From positions 3,472,001-3,536,000 of the forward strand of contig NZ_CP065047.1 of assembly GCF_015689175.1 (NCBI RefSeq): a stretch of DNA of 64,000 nucleotides, read 5' to 3'. This document shows positions 44,352-52,590 of the stretch, piece by piece. This DNA is from Mycobacterium kubicae (lineage in GTDB: Bacteria > Actinomycetota > Actinomycetes > Mycobacteriales > Mycobacteriaceae). The notes beneath the pieces are model-generated. The model ran no database searches. It was not told where the DNA came from and saw nothing but the letters and a program-made list of their open reading frames with translations. A program made the position numbers and the translations under genes. Position 1 is the stretch's first letter; each line of letters begins with the position of its first letter.

Positions 44352-45821
44352 CTAGACGGCCACCGGCGTCCGGTGCTTGCTGAACCGCAGCGCTTGGTCG
44401 CCGACCTTGCCCTGCCGAATCAAGCGAATGTCGAGCAGGTAGTTCTGCTTGAGCCGCCACGGTGCGCGTTCCCCGGCCTTGGGGAGGGTGTCCAGTGCCC
44501 GCAGCACGTAGCCGGGCGTGAAGTCCATCAGCGGACGCTCTTCGACAGAGTCGCCCGGGTGTTCGGGCACGAAGGTGTCAAAGCCGTTGTCGTCCATGTA
44601 GTTCAGCACGCGGCAGAAGTATTCGGAGACCAGGTCGGCCTTGAGCGTCCACGAGGCGTTGGTGTAGCCGATGGTGAAGGTCATATTCGGAATACTGGAC
44701 AGCATCATGCCCTTGTAGGCCATGGTCGTCGTCAGGTCGACGGGCTCACCGTTGCGGCGAATCGCCGCCCCGCCGAACAAGCGCAGGTTCAAACCCGTTG
44801 CCGTGATGATGATGTCGGCATCGATGTGGTCTCCGGAAGTCAGCTGGATGCCGGTCTCGGTGAAGCGTTCGATCGTGTCGGTGACGACATCGGCCTGGCC
44901 CTTGCGGATGGTTCTGAACAGATCACCGTTGGGCGCCAAGCAAAGTCGCTCGTCCCACGGGTTGTACCGCGGATTGAAGTGCTTGTTGACATCATAACCT
45001 TCGGGCAGGCGGCGCTTGGCCATAGTCAGCAGCGTCTTGCGCATGTAGTCGGGATAGCGGCGCGAAAGCTGGTACTGGAAAGTGGAGAACAGGATCGCCT
45101 TCCACCGGTTGGCGATGTAGGCAAGTTTGGGTGGCAAGTACTTGTTGGCTTTGACGGCGAACGGGTCGATGGCAGGCAGCGAGCCGATGAACGTGGGTGA
45201 CCGCTGCAGCATCGTCACGTGTCCGGCGCCCGTTTTGACCAGCGCCGGTATGAGCGTCACCGCCGTGGCCCCCGATCCGATGACCACGATCTTCTTGCCC
45301 GCATAGTCCAGGTCTTCCGGCCAGTGCTGCGGGTGGATGATGGGGCCCTTGAAGTCCTCCGAGCCCACGAAAGTCGGCGAGTAACCCTCGTCGTAGTTGT
45401 AGTAGCCGCTGGCGGCGAACAGGAACGAGCTGGTGAGCTTGATGGTTTCGTCGCCCTTGTCGACCGTGACCGTCCAGCGGTTGTCGGCGTCGGACCACTC
45501 AGCGGCCGTCACGGTGTGCGCCGTGCGGATGTGCTTGTCGATGCCGAACTCGGCGGCTGTCTCCTTGATGTAGGCCAAGATGTCTGGCCCGTCGGCGATT
45601 GCCTTCTCCGACGTCCACGGCTTGAACCGGAATCCCAGCGTGTACATGTCGGAGTCCGACCGGATACCGGGGTACTTGAACAGGTCCCAGGTGCCGCCGA
45701 TGTTCTCCCGGCGCTCGAGGATGGCGTAGCTCTTGGAGGGGCAGCGCTCCTGCAAGTGCCACGCGGCACTGATGCCGGAGATGCCGGCGCCCACGATCAA
45801 GACGTCGAGGTGTTCGGTCAT
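44352..45821 (-). CDS. EthA-like flavin-containing Baeyer-Villiger monooxygenase
   Basis: A 489-residue enzyme from ATG 45821; it is strikingly like Mtb EthA from MTEHLDVLIVGAGISG through the C-terminus. Features: FAD motif GAGISG, the BVMO fingerprint FKGPIIHPQHWP, the NADPH motif GSGATAVTLIPALV, and ATGLNLRLFGGA. EthA activates ethionamide and other thioamides; the physiological substrate is uncertain. It is divergent from an EthR-like repressor with a double operator between them. It is either the ethA orthologue or a close paralogue: LPPKLAYIANRWKAILFSTF differs from the corresponding EthA stretch. Confidence 0.92.
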   Translation of the reverse strand: MTEHLDVLIVGAGISGISAAWHLQERCPSKSYAILERRENIGGTWDLFKYPGIRSDSDMYTLGFRFKPWTSEKAIADGPDILAYIKETAAEFGIDKHIRTAHTVTAAEWSDADNRWTVTVDKGDETIKLTSSFLFAASGYYNYDEGYSPTFVGSEDFKGPIIHPQHWPEDLDYAGKKIVVIGSGATAVTLIPALVKTGAGHVTMLQRSPTFIGSLPAIDPFAVKANKYLPPKLAYIANRWKAILFSTFQYQLSRRYPDYMRKTLLTMAKRRLPEGYDVNKHFNPRYNPWDERLCLAPNGDLFRTIRKGQADVVTDTIERFTETGIQLTSGDHIDADIIITATGLNLRLFGGAAIRRNGEPVDLTTTMAYKGMMLSSIPNMTFTIGYTNASWTLKADLVSEYFCRVLNYMDDNGFDTFVPEHPGDSVEERPLMDFTPGYVLRALDTLPKAGERAPWRLKQNYLLDIRLIRQGKVGDQALRFSKHRTPVAV

Positions 45822-45834
45822 GGCGGTCACGTTA

Positions 45835-45869
45835 TCAACGTGGTGTTGAGATAGTCAACAGGGTGTTGA
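45835..45869. promoter_or_regulatory. EthR-type operator: two TCAAC-N5-GTTGA palindromes
   Basis: TCAACGTGGTGTTGA (45835-45849) and TCAACAGGGTGTTGA (45855-45869) share identical 5-bp arms and 5-bp spacers and are centred exactly 20 bp apart (two helical turns). This fits cooperative binding of TetR dimers, as known for EthR. A weaker TCTCGACAT follows at 45873. Confidence 0.8.
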
Positions 45870-45898
45870 GAATCTCGACATGGAGTAAAGTCGGCCGG

Positions 45899-46546
45899 GT
45901 GACCACGACCGGCCCCGTCCGCTCTACCCGCGGTCGACGCTCCACGCGTCCATCCGGTGACGACCGCGAACTCGCGATTCTCACGACCGCCGAGCGCTTG
46001 CTCGAGGAGCGGTCTTATGCCGACATTTCGGTCGATGATCTGGCCAAAGGCGCGGGATTGTCCCGCCCGACGTTTTATTTCTATTTTGCGTCGAAGGACG
46101 CGGTGCTGACCGCACTGATAGACCGGGTGATCGGCGAGGCAGACCGGAGCGCCGACGCTGCACTGGGGGGTCGAGACGACGCCGGCGTGGACCCCGCCGG
46201 GGTGTGGCGTTCCATCAGTGCACTGTTCGCGACGTTCGGAGCGCACCGGGCGGTCACCCTCGCCGGTGCCACCGCGCGTGCCAGCGTGCCCGAGATCGCC
46301 GCCCGATGGTCGACGTTCATGGAGAAGTGGATCGACTACACCACCGAGTCGATCGAGTCCGAGCGCGCCCGGGGGGCGGCGCCGAACACCGTTCCCGCGC
46401 GTGACTTGGCCATCTCACTGAACCTGATGAACGAACGCACGATGTTCGCCGCATTCGCCGACGAACCGTCTGCGGTGCCCGCCGACCGGACCGTCGACAC
46501 CCTCGCACACATCTGGGTCAGCAGCATCTATGGCGCCGGACACTGA
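45899..46546 (+). CDS. EthR-like TetR-family repressor
   Basis: From GTG 45899 a 215-residue protein closely resembling Mtb EthR (216 residues): RGRRSTRPSGDDRELAILTT, ERSYADISVDDLAKGAGLSR, PTFYFYFASKDAVLTALIDR, and the C-terminal PARDLAISLNLMNERTMFAA and HIWVSSIYG. The GTG start gives an N-terminus equivalent to that of EthR. It represses the divergent EthA-like gene through the palindromes at 45835-45869 (inferred). Confidence 0.92.
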   Translation: MTTTGPVRSTRGRRSTRPSGDDRELAILTTAERLLEERSYADISVDDLAKGAGLSRPTFYFYFASKDAVLTALIDRVIGEADRSADAALGGRDDAGVDPAGVWRSISALFATFGAHRAVTLAGATARASVPEIAARWSTFMEKWIDYTTESIESERARGAAPNTVPARDLAISLNLMNERTMFAAFADEPSAVPADRTVDTLAHIWVSSIYGAGH

Positions 46547-46553
46547 CCAAGTG

Positions 46554-46943
46554 TCATCCGGTCTGCTGGACTAGCTGGATGAGATTGCCGCAGGTGTCGT
46601 CGAGCACAGCGACAACCACCTGACCCAGATCCGTTGGCTGCTGGCTGAACTCCACGCCTAGCGCTCTGAGGCGCTCGAACTCGGCATGCACGTCGTCGAC
46701 CGCGAAAGCGGTGAACGGGATGCCGTCGGAAACCAGAGCCTCCTTGAATGGCTTCGCCGCTGGGTGTTCGTCGGGTTCCAGGACAAGTTCGGTGCCATCG
46801 GGAGCTTGTGGGGAGACAACAGTGATCCACCGATGCCTACCCATGGGAACGTCGAATTTCTTCTGAAAGCCGAGTTTGTCCGTATAGAACTGCAGCGCTT
46901 TGTCCTGATCGTCCACCAAGACGCTGGTCAAAGTGATTTTCAT
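46554..46943 (-). CDS. VOC (glyoxalase-fold) family protein
   Basis: A 129-residue protein: MKITLTSVLVDDQDKALQFY, TDKLGFQKKFDVPMGRHRWI, VSPQAPDGTELVLEPDEHPA, and the second repeat FAVDDVHAEFERLRALGVEF, DDTCGNLIQLVQQ. Two beta-alpha-beta-beta-beta units form the VOC fold. Metal-ligand positions are plausible at H37, E56 and E/Q near the end but not certain. The ATG overlaps the ArsR stop (ATGA), making it a two-gene operon in which the VOC enzyme is probably controlled by the ArsR protein. Confidence 0.88.
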   Translation of the reverse strand: MKITLTSVLVDDQDKALQFYTDKLGFQKKFDVPMGRHRWITVVSPQAPDGTELVLEPDEHPAAKPFKEALVSDGIPFTAFAVDDVHAEFERLRALGVEFSQQPTDLGQVVVAVLDDTCGNLIQLVQQTG

Positions 46944-47269
46944 GATGATCCTTCCCGTGCACCGGCCTCCGCGCCTGCCGCGCATCCGGTGTCGTTTCCG
47001 GTCTTCTTCAGCCACCGCCGAACGATTGGTTCGAGCGGCGCGGTGTTGATGTAGTGCAACTTGTACCGACCCTCGCGACGGGTCTCGACCAGGCCGGCAC
47101 CCTCGAGTACGTCGAGGTGTTGAGAGATCGCCTGCCGTGACGAACCAAGCCCATGCTTGGTGGTGAGCCGGGCACATATCTCGAACAGCGTCTGGCCATT
47201 TCGATCGGTCAGCTCGTCAAGCACGGCACGGCGAGTGGGATCGGCCAAGGCCTTGAAGACGTCGCCCAC
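46940..47269 (-). CDS. ArsR-family winged-helix repressor
   Basis: From GTG 47269 a 109-residue protein: DVFKALADPTRRAVLDELTD, GSSRQAISQHLDVLEGAGLV, ETRREGRYKLHYIN, followed by LEPIVRRWLKK. The helix-turn-helix is complete. The ELCV(C/D) metal-binding box of ArsR/SmtB is replaced by LTTKHGLGSS, so it probably does not sense metals. TTG 47287 would start inside the operator and is less likely. It is autoregulated by the 47284-47299 palindrome (inferred). Confidence 0.88.
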   Translation of the reverse strand: MGDVFKALADPTRRAVLDELTDRNGQTLFEICARLTTKHGLGSSRQAISQHLDVLEGAGLVETRREGRYKLHYINTAPLEPIVRRWLKKTGNDTGCAAGAEAGAREGSS

Positions 47270-47283
47270 GCAGCGAACGATAT

Positions 47284-47299
47284 GCAAGTGTCTACTTGC
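47284..47299. promoter_or_regulatory. Palindrome GCAAGTgtctACTTGC, ArsR operator candidate
   Basis: The perfect 6-bp arms with a 4-bp spacer lie 14 bp upstream of the arsR GTG. Position and size fit a winged-helix dimer site. Confidence 0.7.
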
Positions 47300-47381
47300 C
47301 TGTCAACGCAAGCGCGGTGAATAGCGGGCACAAATTGCGACCGTGCGGTGTTGCGCTACGCACTCGACACAGGGAGATCAG

Positions 47382-48263
47382 GTGAAGATTCGCTTCCGAG
47401 TCGGGTTGGGCGCTGAGATGGCTCCCGGTCAACTCGGCGGCATTGTCGACCATTTGGAAAGCAGCGGGGTGGACTCACTGTGGTTCTCCGAGCTGGTCTA
47501 CTCCCCCGCGGTGGATCCGATGGTCGGAATGGCCTATGCGTTGAGCCGGACGAGCCGATTGAAGGTAGGCACCTCGGTGGCGGTACTCCCCGGCCGCCAT
47601 CCGGTGCTGGTCGCCAAGCAGTTGGCGTCGTTGGCGGCCGTCGCACCCAAACGAGTGCTTCCCGTCTTCGGACTGCGTTCGGCCATCCCGGCCGAGCGTG
47701 AGGTGTTCGTCGTGCCGAACGGAGAGCGTGCGGCAGTCTTCGATGAGTCCCTGCGCATACTGCGCTCCGCGCTGGTCGACGACGCGGCCAGCTACCAAGG
47801 CAAGTATTTCTCGGTCACCGCGGTGTCGGTCGCACCGAAACTCCAAGCACCGCTGGATATCTGGTTAGGCGGATCCGCTCCGGCGGCGTTTGCCCGCATC
47901 GGCCGTCTAGGTGACGGCTGGCTCGGGAGTTTTCTGACTCCCAGCGAGGCTGGGGCAGGGCGCAAGGCGATCGAGCAGGCCGCGGCCCAAGCCGGCCGGG
48001 TTATCGAACCCGACCATTACGGCATTTCCTTGGCGGTCGCCGACGGAGGATTGCCGGCCGAAATGATCGCAGCGGTTCGTCGTCGTCGTCCAGATGTCGA
48101 TCCCGGCGAGTTGGTTGCCGCCAGCTGGGATCAGTTGCACCGTCAGCTCGATGGATATCTCGAGGCCGGATTGTCGAAATTCGTCATACGGTCCGCTGGT
48201 GGTGTGCCGCTGAACCGATTCATCGATCGGTTCGTGTCCGAGTTGATTCCTCGGCAGAACTGA
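47382..48263 (+). CDS. LLM-class F420-dependent oxidoreductase
   Basis: From GTG 47382 a 293-residue TIM-barrel enzyme: IRFRVGLGAEM, SSGVDSLWFSELVYSPAVDP, LKVGTSVAVLPGRHPVLVAK, KRVLPVFGLRSA, LDIWLGGSAPAAFARIGRLG, DGWLGSF. These match the luciferase-like F420 family (TIGR03854-like). It uses reduced F420; the substrate is unknown. RBS GGGAGATCAG precedes the start. It is convergent with the GT4 gene. Confidence 0.87.
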   Translation: MKIRFRVGLGAEMAPGQLGGIVDHLESSGVDSLWFSELVYSPAVDPMVGMAYALSRTSRLKVGTSVAVLPGRHPVLVAKQLASLAAVAPKRVLPVFGLRSAIPAEREVFVVPNGERAAVFDESLRILRSALVDDAASYQGKYFSVTAVSVAPKLQAPLDIWLGGSAPAAFARIGRLGDGWLGSFLTPSEAGAGRKAIEQAAAQAGRVIEPDHYGISLAVADGGLPAEMIAAVRRRRPDVDPGELVAASWDQLHRQLDGYLEAGLSKFVIRSAGGVPLNRFIDRFVSELIPRQN

Positions 48264-48281
48264 ATCCCGTTGGTGCGTCGA

Positions 48282-49526
48282 TCAAGCGGGCACCGGGTCA
48301 ACCAGGCTGTGATAGATGTCGATGATCTTGTCGGTCTGAAGGGACTGCCGGGCAGTGTCTCGGTGTGTGGTGACGATGTCGGTCATATGCCGCAATTTGT
48401 TGCGGTCCCCGACGAGCTCACGGATGGAAGCGGCCAGTGCCTCCGGTGAAGGGTCGGCGCTGAGCAAACCACCGCCGTCTGGGACCGTTTCGCTCAAGGC
48501 GGGGTCGCAGTAGATGGTGGGAAGTGACATGGCGGCCGCTTCCAGCAGCACCAGACCCTGGGTGTCGAAGTCATAGGACGTGAACAGCAACGCGCCGCTT
48601 GTTCTCATGGCGACAAGGCATTGTTCTCGATCGACCCTGCCCCGCAGGCGAACTCGTTGAGAAAGTCCGGCAGATTCGATGAGCTTACGGATGGATGCAT
48701 CCAGATGACCGTCGCCGTAGATGTCGAGCGTGCAGTGATCAACTTGGGCGACAGCTTCGACCGCGGCAAGAACTCGCTTCTCCGACGACAGGCGTCCACA
48801 CCAGATCAGCCGGAGCGGCTCGTCGTCGGCCGGCCTGACCACGTCGACTGCCGCGGCTCGGTCGATGACGTCATCGTCAACGCCGTTGGAAATCGCAGAG
48901 ATTGGCCGGCTCACGCCTCGGCGAGCCAACGACTCCGCGAAGTGTCGCGTCGGTGTGATCTCGTGGTCGACAGCTTGCGCATGCGCGACCATCAGACGCC
49001 ACGCCAGCCGGGAGGCGGCACCTTCCTTCACGGGTAACAGGTTGAAATCCCGTGACAGGTGCCGTTTCTGCATCTGGGCGAACAACAGTGCCAGCACAAG
49101 CGGGGTAGCAGTGGCTTGCTCGAAGTACACGTCGAAACGGGTGTGCTTGGTCTGCACAACCGGAATACCGTGCCGACGAGCGGCTTCCACACCCGCGATG
49201 GCGACCCCTAGATCGCCATGGGTGTGCACGAGATCGATCGGCTCGCCGGTGTTGAAGGCGTCGTCGATGATTGCGCGGTTCCTCTTGGACGGCCAGACGA
49301 ACATGAAGTCGTCATGCCTGCCCAGTTTTCGCATGAGGGGGGCCACCACCGGCACCGGCTTCAGCTCCACGACGCACGGGTCTGGATCCACCGCCTTGGG
49401 CAGCGGCGCGGTGAACACGGTGACCCGGTGGCCGCGCAGCTCGAGGGCGCGGCGCTGAGTGGCTACCGATACCTGGGTGCCGCCGAGGCTGTCGGGGTGA
49501 AGATCGGTGAAGAGTGCGACATGCAT
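48282..49526 (-). CDS. GT4-type glycosyltransferase (GT-B fold)
   Basis: From ATG 49526 (RBS GAGAGG) a 414-residue protein: MHVALFTDLHPDSLGGTQVS (N-terminal acceptor domain with the Gly-Gly loop), HTHGDLGVAIAG, QTKHTRFDVYFE, PISAISNGVDDDVID, LRLIWCGRLSSEKRVLAAVE, DIYGDGHLDASIRKLIE, and the donor-site D-x7-E (FDTQGLVLLEAAAMSLPTIY). It resembles mycobacterial mannosyltransferases acting on lipids or trehalose-like acceptors. The exact acceptor cannot be assigned. Confidence 0.88.
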   Translation of the reverse strand: MHVALFTDLHPDSLGGTQVSVATQRRALELRGHRVTVFTAPLPKAVDPDPCVVELKPVPVVAPLMRKLGRHDDFMFVWPSKRNRAIIDDAFNTGEPIDLVHTHGDLGVAIAGVEAARRHGIPVVQTKHTRFDVYFEQATATPLVLALLFAQMQKRHLSRDFNLLPVKEGAASRLAWRLMVAHAQAVDHEITPTRHFAESLARRGVSRPISAISNGVDDDVIDRAAAVDVVRPADDEPLRLIWCGRLSSEKRVLAAVEAVAQVDHCTLDIYGDGHLDASIRKLIESAGLSQRVRLRGRVDREQCLVAMRTSGALLFTSYDFDTQGLVLLEAAAMSLPTIYCDPALSETVPDGGGLLSADPSPEALAASIRELVGDRNKLRHMTDIVTTHRDTARQSLQTDKIIDIYHSLVDPVPA

Positions 49527-49680
49527 CCAGAACCTCTCGGTAAGTCGGTGAAGTTGCGCGTTAGCAAGTGATCGACGACTACGACCCCTGCCCATCTGCC
49601 CCAGCGCAGGTACTCAAGTAGACGTGGCATCCATGCTACGGGGAGTCGACCGCGAGCACGCACTCACCGGCCTCTCGCCT

Positions 49681-49744
49681 GCGCGAGCAGACACAGAATC
49701 GCACTAAGTCGCTGGTCGCGGTGCGATTCTGTGTCTGCTCGCGC
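49681..49744. terminator. 23-bp perfect-arm stem-loop with 18-nt loop
   Basis: The left arm 49681-49703 (begins GCGCGAGCAGACACAG) is perfectly complementary to the right arm 49722-49744 (ends CTGTGTCTGCTCGCGC). It lies just past the stop of the minus-strand MTB12 homologue, consistent with a terminator, though there is no U-tract. The GCGAGCAGAC-type sequence resembles a dispersed mycobacterial palindrome found between genes. Confidence 0.7.
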
Positions 49745-49756
49745 GGGGAGGCGGAC

Positions 49757-50282
49757 TTACTGCCCCGAGACCGCCTGCACCAACGCCGACTCCGAATCGG
49801 CCGAGAGCATCCAGTTCCCGTTCTGATTGACGAAGGTGAGGTTCTTGGTGATCGGTGCGGGGATCTTCGGACCGGAGACGGCGACGTCGGCGCTAGCCCG
49901 GTTCGGACCGGCGGGCTGAAATGTTGGAGACGTTGAACGACAGCGGGAGTTCGCCGTTGCGGTACGCCTTCCTGAGCTCGTGGTCGACGACATGGCCCTC
50001 ACCAGAACCGATGCCGCCTTCAACCAGCCCTTCTTTGGTCCTATACGACACCCCAGGATCGGCGAGGTTGTTGAGAAGGCCAGTCAACTGGTCAGCCGTC
50101 GGCAGACCTGGCGCCGGGGCGGGTGGCGGAGGCGGGTCCTGCGGCAGCGGCGCGCCGACCGCGGCCAACGCGACCTCAGAAGCGCTGACCGGCGAGATAC
50201 CCGATACACCAGATGCCAGTCCGGCGGCACCGATCACGGCCAGCGCTGCCGCGTCAAGGGCGATGAATTTCAAGGATTTCAC
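49757..50282 (-). pseudogene. MTB12/CFP2-type secreted antigen, single-base frameshift
   Basis: From GTG 50282 (upstream GGGGGA) the first frame gives a signal peptide ([20 protein letters not shown]), [60 protein letters not shown] and [11 protein letters not shown]. After about 49918 the family continues in another frame: [40 protein letters not shown]. One extra T in ATTTCAG (position ~49919-49921, in an AAA on the + strand) explains it. Homologues are secreted low-molecular-weight antigens. Confidence 0.88.
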
Positions 50283-50396
50283 GGATCCCCCTGTGGTGCG
50301 CATCGACGTGTGTCGGCTCAAACTAAGCCGTCTCTGCGAGGCATGGACGACGCGACACCTGTGAAAAAGCTGCCGGCTTCCTGGGACGTGCCTGGG

Positions 50397-51227
50397 TCAG
50401 CCGCGATACTGCGCTACCCGGGCCGCGTACTCGTCGAGGAGCCGCAACGAGTCGTCCCGCGATTTGGTCGGCAACAGCAGCGCCAGGTGGCCGAACCCCA
50501 ATTCCTCGGCCGCGCGCCAGTAATCGAGATCATTGGGCGTGCCGAACATCGACAGTGGCACCTCGTGGCCGGCGGCATCGCGTAATTGGTTGACGCGTTG
50601 GGTCAGCTGCTCTAGTGGTAACGGATTGGATATCCAGCCAGCGTCATGGCGGACCACACGCTTCACCGTGGCGTCAGAATTGCCACCGATGAAGATCGGC
50701 GGATGAGGTTGACGCACCGGCTTGGGCCGACTGTAGGCCGGAGGGAAATCTACGTACTTGCCGTGGTACTCGGCGGGTTCGGTTGTCCACAGCGCCTTGA
50801 TGGCCTCGATGCGTTCGTCCAGCAGCGCACCACGTGTCTTTGGGTCGGTGCCGTGGTCACGTAGCTCCTCGATGTTCCAGCCGGCGCCCACCCCGAGGAC
50901 GAACCGCCCACCGGAAATCAGGTCGATGCTCGCGGCTTCCTTGGCCGTGATGATCGGGTCACGCTGGATGAGCAGCGCAATACCGGTGACCAACTCGATG
51001 CTTGACGTCACCGCAGCCGCTGCGGCCAGCGTGACGAAAGGATCCAGGGTCCGGTAATAGATCTTCGGCAGGTCGCCACCGAGTGGATACGGGGATTCGC
51101 GGCTCGCTGGAATGTGGGTGTGTTCGGCGACGACCAACGACTCCAATCCACGCTCTTCGATAGCCTGTGCCAGCGACACGGTATCGATGGTGTCGTCGTT
51201 GACGAACGTGGCAATCCCGAACTTCAT
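50397..51227 (-). CDS. LLM-class F420-dependent oxidoreductase (TIGR03619-like)
   Basis: A 276-residue TIM barrel: MKFGIATFVNDDTIDTVSLA, GLESLVVAEHTHIP, YYRTLDPFVTLAAAAAVTSS, LVTGIALLIQRDPIITAKEA, GGRFVLGVGAGWNIEELRDH, HPPIFIGGNSDATVKRVVRH, DAGWISN. These are the F420-binding positions of the family. Substrate is unknown. It is a separate paralogue of the enzyme at 47382-48263. Confidence 0.9.
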   Translation of the reverse strand: MKFGIATFVNDDTIDTVSLAQAIEERGLESLVVAEHTHIPASRESPYPLGGDLPKIYYRTLDPFVTLAAAAAVTSSIELVTGIALLIQRDPIITAKEAASIDLISGGRFVLGVGAGWNIEELRDHGTDPKTRGALLDERIEAIKALWTTEPAEYHGKYVDFPPAYSRPKPVRQPHPPIFIGGNSDATVKRVVRHDAGWISNPLPLEQLTQRVNQLRDAAGHEVPLSMFGTPNDLDYWRAAEELGFGHLALLLPTKSRDDSLRLLDEYAARVAQYRG

Positions 51228-51315
51228 CCCGCTACCCCTTGTCTATCGCCTCAGCATCACCAGACATCCCGGCCTCACGGATTATTCCCTCGTCGGGAGT
51301 CACGCTGCGGCAGAG

Positions 51316-52470
51316 TCAGATTGGCTCAGCAAGTCCGTGCGGCGTGACCAGGAACTTCTCCCCGGTAGCTCGCTTGACGTAGGCCAGGAACGCATCTGGT
51401 TGCAGCATGCCGGCCAAAGACACCTCTCTGGTGTACCGACTGGCGAACGTCGTGGTGAGCTCGGCGGCTACCCGCGCACGCAACCGAGTGATGGTCTCGG
51501 CTCCTGCGCTCTTGAGGAATGGGGTGAGCAACCACCCTCCGACGCCCCAGGCCATCCCGAAGTTCCGGTTAAGCACAGTGGGTCCCGTGTCGAGTGCACC
51601 GTAGATGTACACCTGCTTGTGGACGCTTGACCCGTAGCGCGAGTACTCCGACGCGGCCGAGTTGGCGGCTTCTTCCATGCCGTTGAGAATCTGGCTCGCC
51701 AACGTGCCCCCGCCTGTGGCGTCGAAAGCCAGCGTCGCGGACGTGGCCTTCAGCGCCTCGACCAGGTCTGCCGCGAAGGACGGCGACGTGGAGTTGCAGA
51801 CATATTCTGCCCCAAGGGATTTCAGCAGCTCTTCTTGGTCGCTTTTGCGGACGATGTTCACCAAAGGTATGCCGTCAACCCGGCACAGCTTGACGAGCAT
51901 CTGACCGAGGTTCGACGCCGCGGCGGTGTGCACCAGGGCAGAATGACCTTCACGCCGCATGGTCTCGGTCATGCCGAGTGCGGTCAGCGGATTGACGAAC
52001 GACGACGCCCCATCCTTTGCGGTGGCACCCTCCGGGAGTACCAGACAGGCAGCGGCGTCGACCACCCGGTATTGCGCATACATAGCGCCCGCTGCAATCG
52101 CGACCTTTTTGCCGACGAGCGCCTGAGCCGCCGACGACGACCCAGCGGCCACAACAGTCCCCGCGCCCTCATTACCGACCGGAAGCGATTTGTCTAGTCG
52201 CGCCGATAGAGCTTTCAACGCGTCTTTGCCCAGTGGGGCGGTGACCACGGGCCGCTCCGGCGGGCCAGCGACCGTCGCAGTCGTCATATTCGCTCCGGCA
52301 ATGAGGAGGCCCAAGTCCGACGGGTTGATCGGCGAGGCTTCCACGCGCACCAGCACTTCGTTGGCGCCGGGGGCGGGAACAGGCACCTCGTGCAGCGAAA
52401 GTTCCAGCACGCCTTCAGACGTCACCAATGAACGTAGCTCGAGTGCGGAATCAGGCAAGTCTGCGGTCAT
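51316..52470 (-). CDS. Zinc-type MDR oxidoreductase without zinc (quinone oxidoreductase-like)
   Basis: From ATG 52470 a 384-residue protein: LELSLHEVPVPAPGANEVLV, RVEASPINPSDLGLLIAGAN, VGNEGAGTVVAAGSSSAAQA, DGASSFVNPLTALGMTETMR, EGHSALVHTAAASNLGQMLV, and NIVRKSDQEELLKSLGAEYV. The zinc-ligand Cys/His residues of alcohol dehydrogenases are missing, as in quinone reductases. The NADPH motif is AAASNLG. Substrate unknown. Upstream (52471-52590) has no gene. Confidence 0.87.
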   Translation of the reverse strand: MTADLPDSALELRSLVTSEGVLELSLHEVPVPAPGANEVLVRVEASPINPSDLGLLIAGANMTTATVAGPPERPVVTAPLGKDALKALSARLDKSLPVGNEGAGTVVAAGSSSAAQALVGKKVAIAAGAMYAQYRVVDAAACLVLPEGATAKDGASSFVNPLTALGMTETMRREGHSALVHTAAASNLGQMLVKLCRVDGIPLVNIVRKSDQEELLKSLGAEYVCNSTSPSFAADLVEALKATSATLAFDATGGGTLASQILNGMEEAANSAASEYSRYGSSVHKQVYIYGALDTGPTVLNRNFGMAWGVGGWLLTPFLKSAGAETITRLRARVAAELTTTFASRYTREVSLAGMLQPDAFLAYVKRATGEKFLVTPHGLAEPI

Positions 52471-52590
52471 GGCGGTCTCTCGTTCTTGTTTTGGAAGGGT
52501 GCTCAGACCATAGGAACTCCCAATCCGGTCCGAATCTTCCCCTTCAAATCTCGAAGTCAATCGAGCGCATACCGAAGTGATGGTCTGGGC

